A stretch of DNA of 64,000 bases from Erpetoichthys calabaricus (lineage: Eukaryota; Chordata; Cladistia; Polypteriformes; Polypteridae), in NCBI RefSeq assembly GCF_900747795.2, contig NC_041394.2, positions 290,349,564 through 290,413,563 on the forward strand, given 5' to 3'. Under the pieces are notes generated by a model. The model did no database searches. It worked only from the letters and a program-made list of their open reading frames with translations, and was not told where the DNA came from. The translations under genes were made by a program, and so were the position numbers. Shown one piece after another: positions 1 to 12,164 of this stretch; the stretch's first letter is position 1, and the number at the start of each line of letters is the position of its first letter.

Positions 1-54
1 CACACACACACACACACACACACGCACACACACGCACACACACTCACACACACG
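1..54. repeat. (CA)n microsatellite
   Basis: The window opens inside a CA dinucleotide repeat, interrupted by a few CG and CT steps. Its left border lies outside the window. Confidence 0.95.
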
Positions 55-1000
55 TACCTGAAGCTGCTACCGCTTTTTTGTACCTTTTATTTTAAACCCT
101 TTGTGCAATTTTCCGTAATTTTGTCTCTTCCCATCAGCTATTGTAACTTTAATCTTTTCATCTGCTGGTTTTAGCAGTAAAGATGAGGATTTAGATTAGA
201 CCATAATTGAATGTAAACTGTATAAGGGAAGAAAAGGGAACTTGTGGTGCCTTTCAGTTGATATTTAAAACCATTGTCACATCAACTTCTCAAAAGCAAG
301 TTGTCTTTTTAGGATAGAGTGAAAAGAGAGATTTTACTTTCAAATAAGACAAAGCAGGTCTCACTTTTTCAGCTAAAATGAATGCACAATTAAGAGAAAG
401 ATTAATATATATGAAACCTAAGTAAAAATCCTTTATACATAATTTCCTCTTAATGATATTATTTACTTTAGATGATATTATTTACAGAAGTGACTGTTTA
501 GCTGCAGCTTAATATATTCCAGCCCTTGACAAGTGCCATTGTAACGAGATAATCAATGTTAGTCACTTCATCTAGAAGTGGTTTTAATGTTGTGGCTGAT
601 CGGTGTACATACACTAGCTCTATTACCCAGCTTTTCAATGGAAATTTTTTAATTTGAAGGGCCTCAGTTATAGTGGCACTGGTTAACTGGATATATCAGA
701 ATTGTTCTGTACTTTTTTGTATACCATATTGAAACACACACATACATACATACAATTTTTACCATGGGTTAAAATTATTAGTTGAGCTGCTTACATGCTA
801 CATTCTCTTTGTGATGTTGGCAGGACAGAGATTGCAGCAGAACTCTGTATTAAAGTGATATTAAGCAAAAGTAATTTAAAGTTGATTCATACAAAGCTAA
901 AAACCATAAGTATAAAAGCCTAAAATTAGCACTGAAGCAATATACACTGGGTTTGAATAAATGTCTAATAATAAAAAATATATATACATACATAACATAA
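55..1000. other. AT-rich DNA, nothing recognised
   Basis: No convincing exon, RNA gene or transposon end was seen. A short CA/TA-rich run lies near 735-755. Confidence 0.5.
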
Positions 1001-1200
1001 TACAACATTCCCAAACCTATTTAATACAATTCATGTTCACAACAGGGCAGGTGCCTGTACCAGCAATAACTGAGGAAATAGCGCTGGACAGGGCACACAC
1101 CATCACAGGGCCAACACTCACACGGTGTCAATTCAGAGTCGCTTAATTTGACAAACCTGTACGTCTTTTGGAAAATGAGAGGAAATCAACAAATGCAAAG
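1001..1200 (-). repeat. Old V-SINE-like relic
   Basis: Read on the minus strand this matches the body and tail of the tRNA-derived SINE seen in good copies at 52866 and 58134: the block around 'aacctgtacgtcttttgg' corresponds to 'aacctgcatgtctttgg'. It is much more diverged than those copies, so it is an old insertion. Confidence 0.55.
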
Positions 1201-1243
1201 ACAGAACATGCAAAACTCCATAAGGACAATATTTACATTATTT

Positions 1244-2952
1244 CAGTGTCTTGAAAAAGTATTTTCACATAAACATTTCTCACAACCTGGGATTTTGATC
1301 AATTTGTTTGAGTATTTTATATGTAAATCACTCTTTTCACAGTGCTACATGAAAAAAGAAAACAAAATTATAAAAAACATTAAAAAATTTAATTCCAAAA
1401 CACTGAATCATCAGTGTTTCCTCCCACAGTCCAAAGACATGCAGGTTAGGTGCATTGGCGAATCGAAATTGTCCCTAGTGTGTGCTTGGTGTGTGTGTGT
1501 GCCCTCTGTGGTGGGCTGGCGCCCTGCCTGGGGTTTGTTTCCTGCCTTGCATCCTGTGTTGGCTGGGATTAACTCCAGCAGACCCCCGTGACCCTGTAGT
1601 TAGGATATAGCGGGTTGGATAATGGATGGATGGATGGATGAATCATCAACAATTTGCAAATAGTCATTTCTCCCATTCAGTATCTTTTTGAACCACTTCT
1701 TTCAGAGGTTACAGAGAGTAGTCATTTTGGACTATCTCTATTAATTTGGCCCAATATGATGAGGCACGATTTGCCCATTCCCCCTTGCAAAACTGCTCAT
1801 GCTGTCCCGGGTTATTTGGGGAGAGGTGGTGAACTGTAATCTTTAGGTCTTGACACAGCTGTTTGACAGGGTTAAGGTCAAAACTCTCAGACTAGACCAC
1901 TCAAAGACATCATTTTTTTCATTTTAAGCCACTATATTGTTTTTCTAGCAGTGTGCTTTGGGTCATTATTCTAATGATAGACAAACATCCTCATCAGTTC
2001 AAGCTTTCTGGAAGGGCTTTTTTCCAGGATTGTGCAGCATTTATCTTCCACTCAATCTTGACCAGACTGTCAGTCCCTGTGGCTGAAAAGCTTCTCCACA
2101 ACATAATGAAACTACCACTACATTTTACACTAAGAATGATGTTGTACAGTGTCAGATTTACACAACAAATACCACTTAATGCTCAAGACAAACTATTTCA
2201 CTTTGGTCTTTTCAGACCAGAAGAGTGTTTTGCGAAGTGATATTTTAAAACTTCTTCCCTGCCATGCTTCCATAAAGATCCTTTTGCACAATGCCTTGGA
2301 GATTACCAAGCTCAGTCACTGACCCGACAATCAGATAGACAACTAGTGTCACAGTAGCCTCTCTGCCATTCTTCTTTAGTGGCTAAGTGTAGGTGGCATC
2401 CTGACCTGGTGCTGTGGCTGTAGTTTCATATTTTTTTCAACTACCATATGTTATCCTACAATGAGCTTTGAGGTATGTTCAGTGCCACCGCAATTGTCTT
2501 GTACTGTTACCCAGATTTGTGCTTCTCTTTAATTATATCTCTGACTTATTCTGAATGCCCTATCGTCTTTATTTTGTTTTACTTGGTGGAAAATCTGCAC
2601 CATATTGCTGGACCTCACTGAGACAGTGAGGTGTTTATCCTCAAATTAAATGAGAGCAGGTGATCCCTGCATTTCTGAAAAAGTTGGAAACCATCCACAA
2701 ACTGGGTGCATTGGTAAAGTAATACACTGCAGATTTTTAAAGGGTACAAATACTTTTAAAAGCTCACTATCTGGATTTTTCCTTTTTAGCAAATTGTTGA
2801 AAGATTTTCAATTTGTTTCTTTTGATGTGACACAATGCACACTGCTTAGTATAACAGCAAGAAACATTCTTACTTTAATATATTGTAAGGTTAAAAAGTG
2901 AGACAATAAAATGTAAAAAAAGTTTTGATGGCTGAATATTTTTTAAGACACT
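1244..2952 (-). mobile_element. Tc1-like DNA transposon, decayed
   Basis: The two ends are inverted: 'cagtgtcttgaaaaagtatt' at the left and its near complement ending in 'aagacacta' at the right. Between them, the minus strand carries a worn Tc1-type transposase region. The parts around 1880-2240 correspond to the catalytic stretch and to the commonly seen wording of fish Tc1 copies. No frame is open over more than about 95 codons, so it is inactive. A SINE inserted later at 1414. Without that SINE the element is about 1.5 kb, the usual Tc1 size. The exact family is not certain. Confidence 0.65.
1414..1638 (+). mobile_element. V-SINE-type SINE, 5'-truncated
   Basis: The copy starts in the central domain ('cctcccacagtccaaagaca') and ends in 'gcgggttggataatggatgg' plus a short ATGG tail. 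A perfect 10-bp target duplication, TGAATCATCA, lies at 1404-1413 and 1639-1648. It sits inside the Tc1-like element, so it is younger. The tRNA-related head is missing, as expected from incomplete reverse transcription. Confidence 0.9.
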
Positions 2953-3760
2953 ATTTGTTGTGAATTCATATGTAGGTCTACTTACTGCTTTGTCTGAATA
3001 AATTTACTCTTTTGAACCAAGTACTGGTCAAACATTTATTTCTTCACAGCCAAACTGCTTCCTCTGCCCAGCAGCATGTGCGCTTGCACACCACGGTAGC
3101 TTACACATACAGATAGCAAGGAAATAATTGCACAATCTACAGATTTTGGTGACACAGTTCTGCTAACTTTTCAGATATGTTATTAAGTTGCATAGAGCAG
3201 TGGAAAGCAACAAACCCACCAGAATCAGCTAAAAATAAAAAACTTTAACAAATCAATTTTTTGAATCCATCTGTTTTCTGAGCTCCGTTTTTCCACCACA
3301 AGGCCACGGGAATGGTAGCTTGTCTTGGAGTACTGCAGAAAGTTAAATTCCCCAATTAATACAAGAAAGATTTCTTCTCTGAGTAGTGGGAAACCAGAGT
3401 GTTGAGAGAGAAATGAAAGCAAATGGGAAGAGAACATGCAAACTACATGACAATGGTGACAGGGCCCACTGTGCCAAGATCTATACTTTCAAACAGCACC
3501 CCAGTCAATGTGGCCTCTTTCATAATGATGGATACCACGCTGCAGAATAAAAGGAAAACAACACACTGGACTGAAGCAAAAAGGAGCATACAGTATAAGA
3601 AAAGCATGGAGAGGGAAAACCAAAGATAAATAAGTGCATTCTGAAAAAAAAAGAATAATATATCATTGGGTGGTAGCTGTTAGGATAACTTTCTTACAGA
3701 CGTTGAAATTAGAATAATGAGGGAAATAAAACTTCACATTTTTAATCATAATTTTTAGTA
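2953..3760. other. Nothing recognised
   Basis: AT-rich DNA with only short chance reading frames on both strands. No splice-bounded exon or repeat family was identified. Confidence 0.45.
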
Positions 3761-3764
3761 TTCT

Positions 3765-4205
3765 GCAATGGCCTGGCATCCCATTCAGGATGCATTCCTG
3801 TTCTACCTCTATTGCTGCTGATGTAGGCTCCGTCACTATGATGCTGACCTGGAAAAACCAAGTCTAGGAAGAAGTTAACGTAACATTTAAGTATTATAAA
3901 GAATGAAGTGGAACCATTTAAATAGGTGGTACAACGGTGGTGTAGTGGTCAGCAATTGCTGTCTGATGGGTCAAGAATTCTGTGGGTGAATGCCTTGTAT
4001 TTGGAGTCTGCATATGTATTCTGTGTCTGTGAGTTTTTCCCTGACTACTCCAAAGATGTGCATGTTTGGTTAACTGGCAATTCTAAATTGATTCTGGGTG
4101 AATAGGTCTTGTGATGGACTGGCACTCCATTCAGGGTTGGTTATCACCGTGCACATTCCCAGGATAGGCACCAGCCAAGCAGCATGAGTTGAACTGGATT
4201 AAGCA
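3765..4205 (+). repeat. Two old V-SINE-like relics
   Basis: At 3765-3880 a 3' portion is visible ('ctggcatcccattcagg'). At 3928-4205 a longer copy runs from a worn tRNA-like head ('ggtggtgtagtggtcagca') through the 'ccaaagatgtgcatg' core to 'gatggactggcactccattc'. Both are far more diverged than the young copies in this window. Confidence 0.55.
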
Positions 4206-4870
4206 AGTTTGAGAATGGTATGCTATATCTTCCAATATTTTTACTAAAGTTGATTTATAAATCTTTGAAAAACATAATTTTATTTTAAATACTGCATTAA
4301 GCATTTAAGTACTGCGTCAAACAGAATGTAAATATCCTAGCTGCCAACATCTACTGTTTGTAAATTAAGATTAGTCAAGGGTGAAAATAAGATGAAGACT
4401 GAATGCTGAAAATATGTCACAATGCGTCTATGGGTGGTGTTCTTTGGTATAAAAGACTGTGCAATGTAATACCTACTCAGTTTATTAAATTGGCCTCAGG
4501 GAAATCTCTCTTTTTGCTGTTTCTTATTACCAACAACTCATTTGCATCTTTCCACTGGTAGGATTTTTTTTCTTGTAAATGGTCTACTTTTTTCTACTGA
4601 GTGATAGCACTAAATGGAACTTCATGACAATAATACACATTTTTGGCCAAGGTTAACTGTCTTCTAACTCTTTCTGTTTATCATTCCTTATCTTTTTGAA
4701 CTTTTAAAGCACCATCTCACAATATCTTGATAGTATTTGTGGTGGAGCAAATACAACAAACCTGTGGAAAAAAAGTAAATCAAAGATACCATACTTTAGG
4801 CTTTGTTACTGTGCTGAAAACAATCTAAGTAGAGCCACTTTCTATAAACTGTGCAACTTAAGGAAGCTTT
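4206..4870. other. Nothing recognised
   Basis: AT-rich DNA. No gene, RNA or clear repeat was identified. Confidence 0.45.
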
Positions 4871-4871
4871 A

Positions 4872-5110
4872 TCCATCCATATCTTGTACTTGTTTTGTCA
4901 AAGTCAGGCCTGGTAGCACTGGAAACAGGACGGTAATCCATTACAGCGAAAATTCAATTACACCTTTCATATGGGATGATTTAGAGCCACCATGAAACCT
5001 ATGCTGCATGTCTTTGGGATGAGTGAAGAAATCCAAAAAATCTGAATTAAGAGAGGAGATACAAACTTTACATTTCTAACTAACAGACGCGGGATTTTGA
5101 CTCAGTCTTC
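4872..5110 (-). repeat. Old V-SINE-like relic
   Basis: It starts with a reversed ATGG tail ('atccatccatatcttg') and carries the 'gcatgtctttgggatg' core, so it reads on the minus strand. Strongly diverged. Confidence 0.5.
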
Positions 5111-6315
5111 TCAAGCTGTAAGGAATTATTACCAAAATCTGCACATCCGTGTCACCTAAGACAAAAACTAAATAAATATTTATTAACTGTAGGTTGTGGG
5201 GGTGGTGGCTGACCATTTTTGCTTGTTTGAAGGTAATGACAGAAAGGTGACTCAGACCCCCAAACTTCTGACACAACTAACAACAGTCCCAGGTTAAATA
5301 AGTACTTTTTTACCATACAAAATATGTTTTTACAGGCTCACAATTCCAATTCTTATTCTTTATCTCATCCACTTTCCTCAAGCGAATGTTGTCCACCTCC
5401 TCCTTAATCCAACTCATCTGAGAGAGGTGGGGCAATGTCCTTTGTCTAGGGCCAAGGAATACTTCCAGTGTCAGAATAGTGCACCCAGAATACACTTCCA
5501 CGTCAGACAGAACTGCCTGTCACTCCCCGAGTGTGCATGACACAGCGAGAATTGTTCAAAAATGTGTAAAACAGACTGAGCAGCACCATAATGTGTACAA
5601 TGAAATACACTTTCAATATGAATGAGTACACGGACACTGTAATAGAAAATGGGAGTTTTCTCCTGGCAGTGCCCTCTTGTGTGCTCAGAGGAACCCAATA
5701 GGGGTGCCTTTCCTAACCACAAGTCCCACGCAGGTGTCCAAACTGGAGCCAGACCAGAGGACCACTCCCACCCTTTGTACTTTGGGGGGCAACTCTTCCT
5801 GACAGGCTGCGTCTACTTGTCCATCTGTTATTTTTTCTTCATGACCAATCCAGGTGGTTCGTTGTGTGGTGGGTGCGACAACGTGCTATCAGCGCATGCC
5901 CCCCACCAACCAACCAACTGGTAAAGAGAATAGGATCCATCCCAACTGGAATATGAATCCATCTTTGCTGTCCTTCCATAGTGGCCTCCAAACTAGGTAA
6001 GGGCTGTCACCCAACTATTTCAGAGGTAACAGTCAGTGAAGATACACCCTTCCCTTGAAATTTAGACAGATTTACTAAAAACAGGGTGCTTTAAAGTATT
6101 ATAGTACATTATTACTTTCATTTTATTCTTCCTCAAGTACTCTTGAGATTATCTGAGTCTCCTTATGTTTGTACATACAGTTTTCGGCTTGTCCACTGAC
6201 AGCTTTAGTAGAACGGCTATGAAAAAACACCTGTAAGGCCACATTTACATTAAGACATTACAGCTCCACCCATAAAATATCAAAACATTCTCAAGCCCAC
6301 TTAATCCTACTGTAC
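5111..6315. other. Nothing recognised
   Basis: Mixed-composition DNA with a GC-richer patch at about 5640-5900. Overlapping open frames on both strands lack splice sites or family motifs, so they were not called as genes. Confidence 0.4.
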
Positions 6316-6319
6316 TGGT

Positions 6320-6535
6320 CATGTGGACCTGGAGGTTATCCTGGCAGAATAAGACACAAAGCAGGAAGAAGTTTTGAGCAGGGTGCTAGTCCACGGCACA
6401 GCCGTTCACGACAGAGTTCACTCACAGTTAGCCAGTTTAGAATCACCAATTGTGGAAATGTTGGGAAAAACCCATACAGACAAAGGGGGACATGCTGACT
6501 CCACAGATAATGACTCAGCATGGATTGGAACCTAG
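6320..6535 (-). repeat. Old V-SINE-like relic
   Basis: Worn but ordered blocks match the minus-strand SINE: the 'tagtccacggcacag' tail part, 'agccagtttagaatcacc', and a head ending in 'ggattggaacctag'. Confidence 0.5.
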
Positions 6536-7313
6536 TGTTAATGTTAATTAAACATGTGTCTTGAATACATTTCTGTAGGTTTATTGGGAATTTTCTGAAG
6601 TCTACAATCAGAGATTCTTTCTGATTAACTTTGAAATTTATGGTATTTGGAACTGATACTTCTGTTGTTGTGGTTTTATTTTTACAGCATTGCTAATTTG
6701 TTTTGTGTTGTAGGTGCTGTGACATGGTGCATGGTTGGTGGGGGTGTGGTTGATAGAATTCACACAGTGAGACATCACCGCTTTGATGCTTTATAAGATG
6801 ACACACCTTCAACATGTCTAAGATTGTGGATATGGCTAAGAAAATTTTGAATATGATATTGGTGAGGTGTAGGGTTAGAACTTTGGCAATTCTATTCTGA
6901 CTTTTAGTTTGGGTTTAACATTTTGGTTTTGACAAAAAAATGATCTGTTCTTCATGGTTTGGACCGCAGTAATGTTTACTGACTTAGTGATATATCTCTT
7001 AGTCCTTAATTATAGTTTTGAACTGCTCTGTTTCCTATCTGTTTAGTGGCAGGTCACCTGCAATATTGAATCCCTGAGCACAAACCTTTATGTTGTCATT
7101 AAGTTAACTCACTATAACTAAACATCACTTCATGTATGTGAACTCTTGGTAAAGGAAAACTTTGACCTAAATGACATTTTTTCTAATAAAGTATTGGCTG
7201 CAAACTGGCCTTCATGCGTCCTGCTTGGATAAACTAAAATGGGCCAAAATTAGCATTCTATAATATCTCTAAATGGATCCAATAAGGAAAAATTTAATAA
7301 CTAATTCAGCATG
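6536..7313. other. Nothing recognised
   Basis: No gene or repeat identified up to the left inverted end of the next transposon. Confidence 0.4.
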
Positions 7314-7544
7314 CTATAGTATTTCTCAATTGCTTAGACACATTTTTTGAAATTAAGTTCCATTTCCCAAAACTCTAAACACAGTTACATATCTGCACAC
7401 TCAACTTCCCAAACTTCAAATTACCAGGTCAAAACTAAACTCTCCACTCAAAACCATGTAATCTCACATCAAAACCAAACTTTGCCTTCAGACATCACAC
7501 AAAAGCCATCAAAAACACATACACTACAACACAGCATTACACCA

Positions 7545-8078
7545 TCTCTATATATATAAGATCCAACATCTGTCCGTCTGAATGTCTGTCCGCTATTCAC
7601 GAGAGAACTACTTAATGGATTTAGATAGGTGGTTTTTTTCTATAATTTGTTTGAACATTCCAATTGATTTTGCAGCTTCTCTCATTGTGCTAATCCGAGA
7701 CAGAGGCTTCGGGCCAAGGGGAGGGGGAAGCGTGACGTCAGGAGTAGGGATTTGGTCAGGGTCCTCCTCACTCACACACCAGCCTCTGTTTTGAGTTGAT
7801 GTACCTGTCACCACGTTTTGGAGCATACCCTGCCTCCATTTAGCTAACAATACGTGTTTGTTTATTGATTTTAAAAAGTTTGTCGTGTTTCACTACTACG
7901 GGGGACATCAGGAGTGGGGAGCCGGTCAGGGCCATCCTCACTCACACAACAGCCTCCTTTTGAATCAGTCTACCTCTTGCGAAGTGTTGGAGCGTACCTT
8001 GCCTCCGCTTACCAAATGAGACCTGTTTGTTTACTGATTTTTAAAGTTTGTCCTGTTTCACTTCTATGCGGGTTAGAC
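7545..8078 (+). mobile_element. Helitron-derived fragment with internal duplication
   Basis: It opens with 'tctctatatatataag', then the block 'acgagagaactacttaatgg', a start I associate with fish Helitrons. It carries no protein-coding frame of note. A unit of about 170 bp occurs twice in tandem (about 7735-7905 and 7906-8073), each with 'catcaggagt' or similar, 'cctcactcacaca' and a final 'tttcact(a/t)ct'. The right end lacks a clear CTRR hairpin, so its border is approximate. It lies inside the IS630-type transposon. Confidence 0.55.
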
Positions 8079-8448
8079 ACAGCTACTGCTGAGATAAATT
8101 CAAAACACTACTGTAAAAACCTCTTACTGCAATGTTACTTATGCCCCATGCCCCAAGAAACCTGCACACAATGGATACTATATAAACAATAAATGTAGAA
8201 ATTTTTCACAAAAATGTTTAATGGACAACATAATGCATAAAGAAAATTCTATGTAGCTGCAGCATGCCTTATCTGGTCAGGGTCAAGCAAGACAATCTCA
8301 TTGACATCGCATGCACTATGAACCCAGGCCAGGCAGGAGGGAAAAAAAAAACCTTTGCATGCCTTAGCCATCCCCGACAGGCCTCAATTGTGATATCCAA
8401 ACAAGATTTCTCCATGGCCTGGAGGAGGTGAATACGAATGTAGGATCC

Positions 8449-9720
8449 TCAGTCATACACCTTCCACCACCATGCTGAAAAAAACACTTCTAAATGGTTT
8501 AGAAAATGAGAATATGGAGGCAGAAAGATGTGGCTGAATCTAGGGTTGTTGGTGTACCAATCATGAACCAGAGCTGCATGGTGAAAACTGACTTTGTCCC
8601 AAATTATAACGTAGCATGGCTGCTCTGATTGTGCTGGCTCCTTCTGGTTGAGCTGGTATAAATGATCTTGGAGACAATCGAGAAAAGCCAGCAGAAGCAT
8701 TGGGTCATATGGACCAAGAAAGGCATGTCGGTGGAGGACCCCTCTGTGGCTGATGGCAGCACATACTGTCATATTCCCCCCTCGCTAGCCAGAGACATTC
8801 ACAATGGCCTGTTGGTCAATTGTGTTCCTGGTCCTACTCCTTTTAGTAAGGTTGATGCCTACCTCTTCAACAAAGATGAGCTCATAAGTGTGTCTTGCTT
8901 GTATTTCTAAGATTCTCTACAAAAGATGACACACACTACAGTAAATGACTACTCTGAAACACATTGCTAGAATACACAAAAAAAGGCCATAAATAGGTTG
9001 TTCTACCCTATATATTGCTGTACAGTACTGTAATACATACTGTACCTACACTCAGATACTTCACACAGTATGAGAAAATAATGCCTGCAGATATTCCAGG
9101 CATTGGTTTTCAAAAGGAATACGATAGCCTTGTTTCATCGTCATCCTGTTCTTTTGAAGAATGCGGTCAATTGTGAAAATGCTGACTTCATCAATCCCTC
9201 AGAAGATTTCTTGGTCCTCAATAACCCTTATATTCTATCTCCCACAAGTAAACTGTGTTGTTGACTATAATCATATTTATCATTGCCCTCTTTTGCGCTT
9301 CAGAAAATTGGGATTTTCAGCCTCCACCAGGTGGTCATATCTCATTTCTGGAAAACAAAATACTGCAACTACTAACTGTAAAGCTGTATATTTTACAATA
9401 GAAACACACAGTATATGAAATGGTGCAGTAATTCAATGCCCTACAGACAGCATACAGTCCAACAGAGCAAACGGCTACAATACATGTATAGTAACAGTAT
9501 AGAGTACTGCACAGTTACAGTAGAAAGCAATATGTAAATGACCTACCTATTTTCCTCTTTAAAGGTTTGTATTATAGAAGCTACTGTGAAAAGGCTCAGG
9601 TTTGGATGCACTCTTTGACCAGTTTCTGCCATCAACATCCCATGTACAAGGACATGGTCAGCAGGGGTTAACACCTGCCCTCCCGTATCTTTCTTCCTGT
9701 GGTGGTTGATCCATTACTCC
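8449..9720 (-). pseudogene. IS630/Tc1-type transposase, broken
   Basis: The best piece (8449-8772) reads 'MTVCAAISHRGVLHRHAFLG', then 'YVIIWDKVSFHH', then 'FLPPYSHFLNHLEVFFSAW'. This is the DDE core of an IS630/Tc1/mariner enzyme. From the D of WDK to the E of HLE there are 35 residues, a D-35-E spacing. Upstream (8773-8900) the frame continues through stops. The first catalytic position reads VEEVG where the family usually has VDE. At 9597-9670 an N-terminal helix-turn-helix piece survives ('DHVLVHGMLMAETGQRVHPN'). The coding pieces are separated by non-matching DNA, so the gene was split by introns or has degenerated. It cannot encode an active enzyme as read. Confidence 0.7.
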
Positions 9721-10096
9721 AAAACACGTGAACTAATCCACGGCCCTTTTATCAGTCTATTCTAAAGCTATGACTGGTGTGTGAACAATTTTGAATTGCA
9801 GTGTTTGTACCTGGGGAATTGTGTGCTACATGTGTCCCTGATTTGCTGACTTGAGTTAAGGATATAGAAGCAGTGCTTTCAAAATGAGCACATAGTGAAG
9901 TCAATGATACATGAAGAAACTTGTGTGTAGAGTTTTGCACAAAAAAAATGAAACAAATTTGAATCATGTGTAAAAATAGGAGAACAGTGTTTATAGTTTT
10001 GGGAAACAAGTTTATATTTTGGTAGATGGCTGTTTGGTTTGGGATTTTTAGCTGACAAATTTGGTAATATGTCTAAGCAATCGAGAAATACTGTAG

Positions 10097-11028
10097 AAGA
10101 AACCCCAAATAATATCCAATGCATGTAATAGTGCGTGCAGATGAGGATGATTGCCTTTGTTAAAGTGCACATCTTGCTGTAGTGAGACCAATTGTTTGCC
10201 ACAAAATGGCAAAACATGAGGACAATATCTAGGGACAAAGATGCCAACATTATCAATCAAAATCAATCCATCTTTACTTTACATAATACAATTGGTAGAC
10301 TACACTACTTTCAACAGTAAACAAGAACACATTTTAAAATAATAAAACTGAAATGCAAGATTTAGTAACAAGAATGAAAGTTAAGTGTATAAGTAAATAT
10401 AAACTGACAGGTATGTAGAGATAGATTAACAGTGTGGGATGACAAGATAACACAGAGCATGAGCCAATCTCAACAGGGGCTTCCTCATACTAGAGAAACC
10501 TACATGGACAGCTAGAACACATGCCTATATTCAATAAGTGGGGTCTCTATGAGGCTGTATGTCACTGCTGAATATTCTGAGAAAGTAAAACTTCAAAGTA
10601 TACAAAAGAGACAGTGAACCCAACACCAATATAACTCCCTCAGGCTGGCTGGTGATAAAATTTACTTTACAGCAAGGTCAGGTGAAACTGTACTGCCCAT
10701 TTTATACTCAAAAGTCTGGGATAAACCTACACTAGGGGTCACTTCAGGACACTAATCAGTTGACCATGCAGTAGTCTTCACCCTGGGAATAACCTTTTTT
10801 ATCTAACTACAACTAAGTAATGCAACAGCTCTCAAAAATCATAAAATGTGTCTGACATGTTCTATACAAACACTCAAGACAATATTCCTTTTATTCTTCA
10901 GTGCAACACACCTATTCACCCATTGATTACTTTTTTCCATAATTCCAAGAAGAAACATGAAAAAGTAGCCCACAAACTATGATGACCGTGATGACATGAT
11001 CTTCAAAACACCAATATGTTATGATTAA
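10097..11028. other. Nothing recognised
   Basis: AT-rich DNA between two transposons. No feature identified. Confidence 0.4.
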
Positions 11029-11182
11029 CTAGGGGGCTCCGCCCCCTGCTCGCTTCGCTCGCCAACCCCTGGCGTTGGGGCATGACAAAGAGTGAGATGT
11101 ATGAATTAGATATAGAATAGTGTGCAGGTTTGGATGATGCCTATATAAATAAAAAATAGAGTGTTTGGCATAGAGTAATGTT

Positions 11183-11896
11183 TTATTGGAATATTTCTTT
11201 GTATACAACATTAGTAGTAAAGATGGTGTCTTGTCTTTGAATGAGTCTTCCTTGGCATGGATCATTTATAAATTTAACTTTAACGTCAGATGAACGTCGA
11301 ACACGTGAGAAGGCAACATAAAGTTGTCCATGTCCAAAAACGGGCTCAGAGAGGTAGATGCCAACCTTGTCCATGGTTTGTCCTTGTGATTTGTTGATGG
11401 TCATGGCAAATGCAGGTTTAATGGTGAACTGTTGGCGTTTCAATGTAAAAGGTAATTCTAGGTCAGAACTCGTAAGGTCAATTCTAGGAATGAGAACAGT
11501 ATTGTTAGCATGTGAATCTGAAAGAACTGTTGCTTGAATAACATTGTGTGTCATGGTGTTGACGACTAACCGTGTGCTATTGCATAAACCCTGTTTAGTG
11601 TTAAGGTTTCTTAATAGCATGATTATTGTTCCGTTTTTAAGGGTAAGGTTGTGTTGTGGTCATCCGTCCGGGTTAATAGTGTTCAAATATTCTATGGGGA
11701 AATTCAGATGTTCATTGTCGTCATCAGAGTCAACTTTGTCAGAGCTTAGAAAGAGCTGTGTCTCTCCAGGAAGTAATGAAATGACCTGGTTATTAATGTG
11801 ATTAACATTAATATTTTTTGGACATAATATAGTGCGTTGGACATAATATATTGCCTTTTGGTGGCCTGATATGTACTCCGGTAGATGCAAAAGCAA
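11183..11896 (-). pseudogene. Helitron helicase C-terminal part
   Basis: Two overlapping minus-strand frames cover the last part of a Pif1-like Helitron helicase. The first (11660-11896) includes 'NHINNQVISLLPGETQLF' and 'NFPIEYLNTINPDG'. The second (11183-11620) begins 'MLLRNLNTKQGLCNSTRLVV' and contains 'FAMTINKSQGQTMDKVGIYL' and 'GQLYVAFSRVRR', which correspond to late helicase motifs. A frame change separates the two. The nucleotide-binding Walker motifs and everything N-terminal are absent, so it is non-functional. Confidence 0.85.
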
Positions 11897-12164
11897 ATGA
11901 ACTATTGTAGGATCTAATGCAGTTCATAAAGTTTTTACTTTCAGGCACATCGTTAGTTAGAAGCTTCTGTAGATATTCAGGATATGAATGTAAAGGAGTC
12001 AGTCTAATCTGCCCCTTTTGACAACAACGTGTAAATTCATTATTTGTATTGCCAGTTGTTTCTTCTGGGAAGTTAAGTGAATGACAATGATTGCAAATGA
12101 CATTCATTAATCCCAATAAATTTTCCTCAATAGTGGACTCATTATTGAAGGCGTTGTCAGCCAA
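11808..12164 (-). pseudogene. Helitron N-terminal cysteine-rich part
   Basis: This 118-residue frame has 'CNHCHSLNFPEE' and 'FTRCCQKG', a zinc-finger-like segment found ahead of the Rep domain of Helitron proteins. It then has 'MNCIRSYNSSFAFASTG'. It matches residues about 85-175 of the plus-strand frame at 16713. It runs directly into helicase sequence, so the internal Rep region has been lost. Confidence 0.8.

Larger units (their letters stand above)
7314..10096 (-). mobile_element. IS630/Tc1-type DNA transposon, about 2.8 kb
   Basis: Inverted ends of about 30 bp face each other: 'ctatagtatttctcaattgc' at 7314 and its near complement ending at 10096 (28 of about 31 bases pair by eye). Minus-strand transposase fragments lie between 8449 and 9720. 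A Helitron piece of about 530 bp at 7545-8078 lies inside, explaining part of the size. A second, poorer copy of the same family lies at 37464-38720 and aligns over the ends, over 'ttcaaaacacta(c/a)tgtaaaaa', and over the transposase. Confidence 0.75.

Noticed and set aside
5649-5924. 91-codon plus frame in a GC-richer patch
   Set aside because: No splice sites at its edges, no motif, and an overlapping frame on the other strand of similar length. Judged chance.
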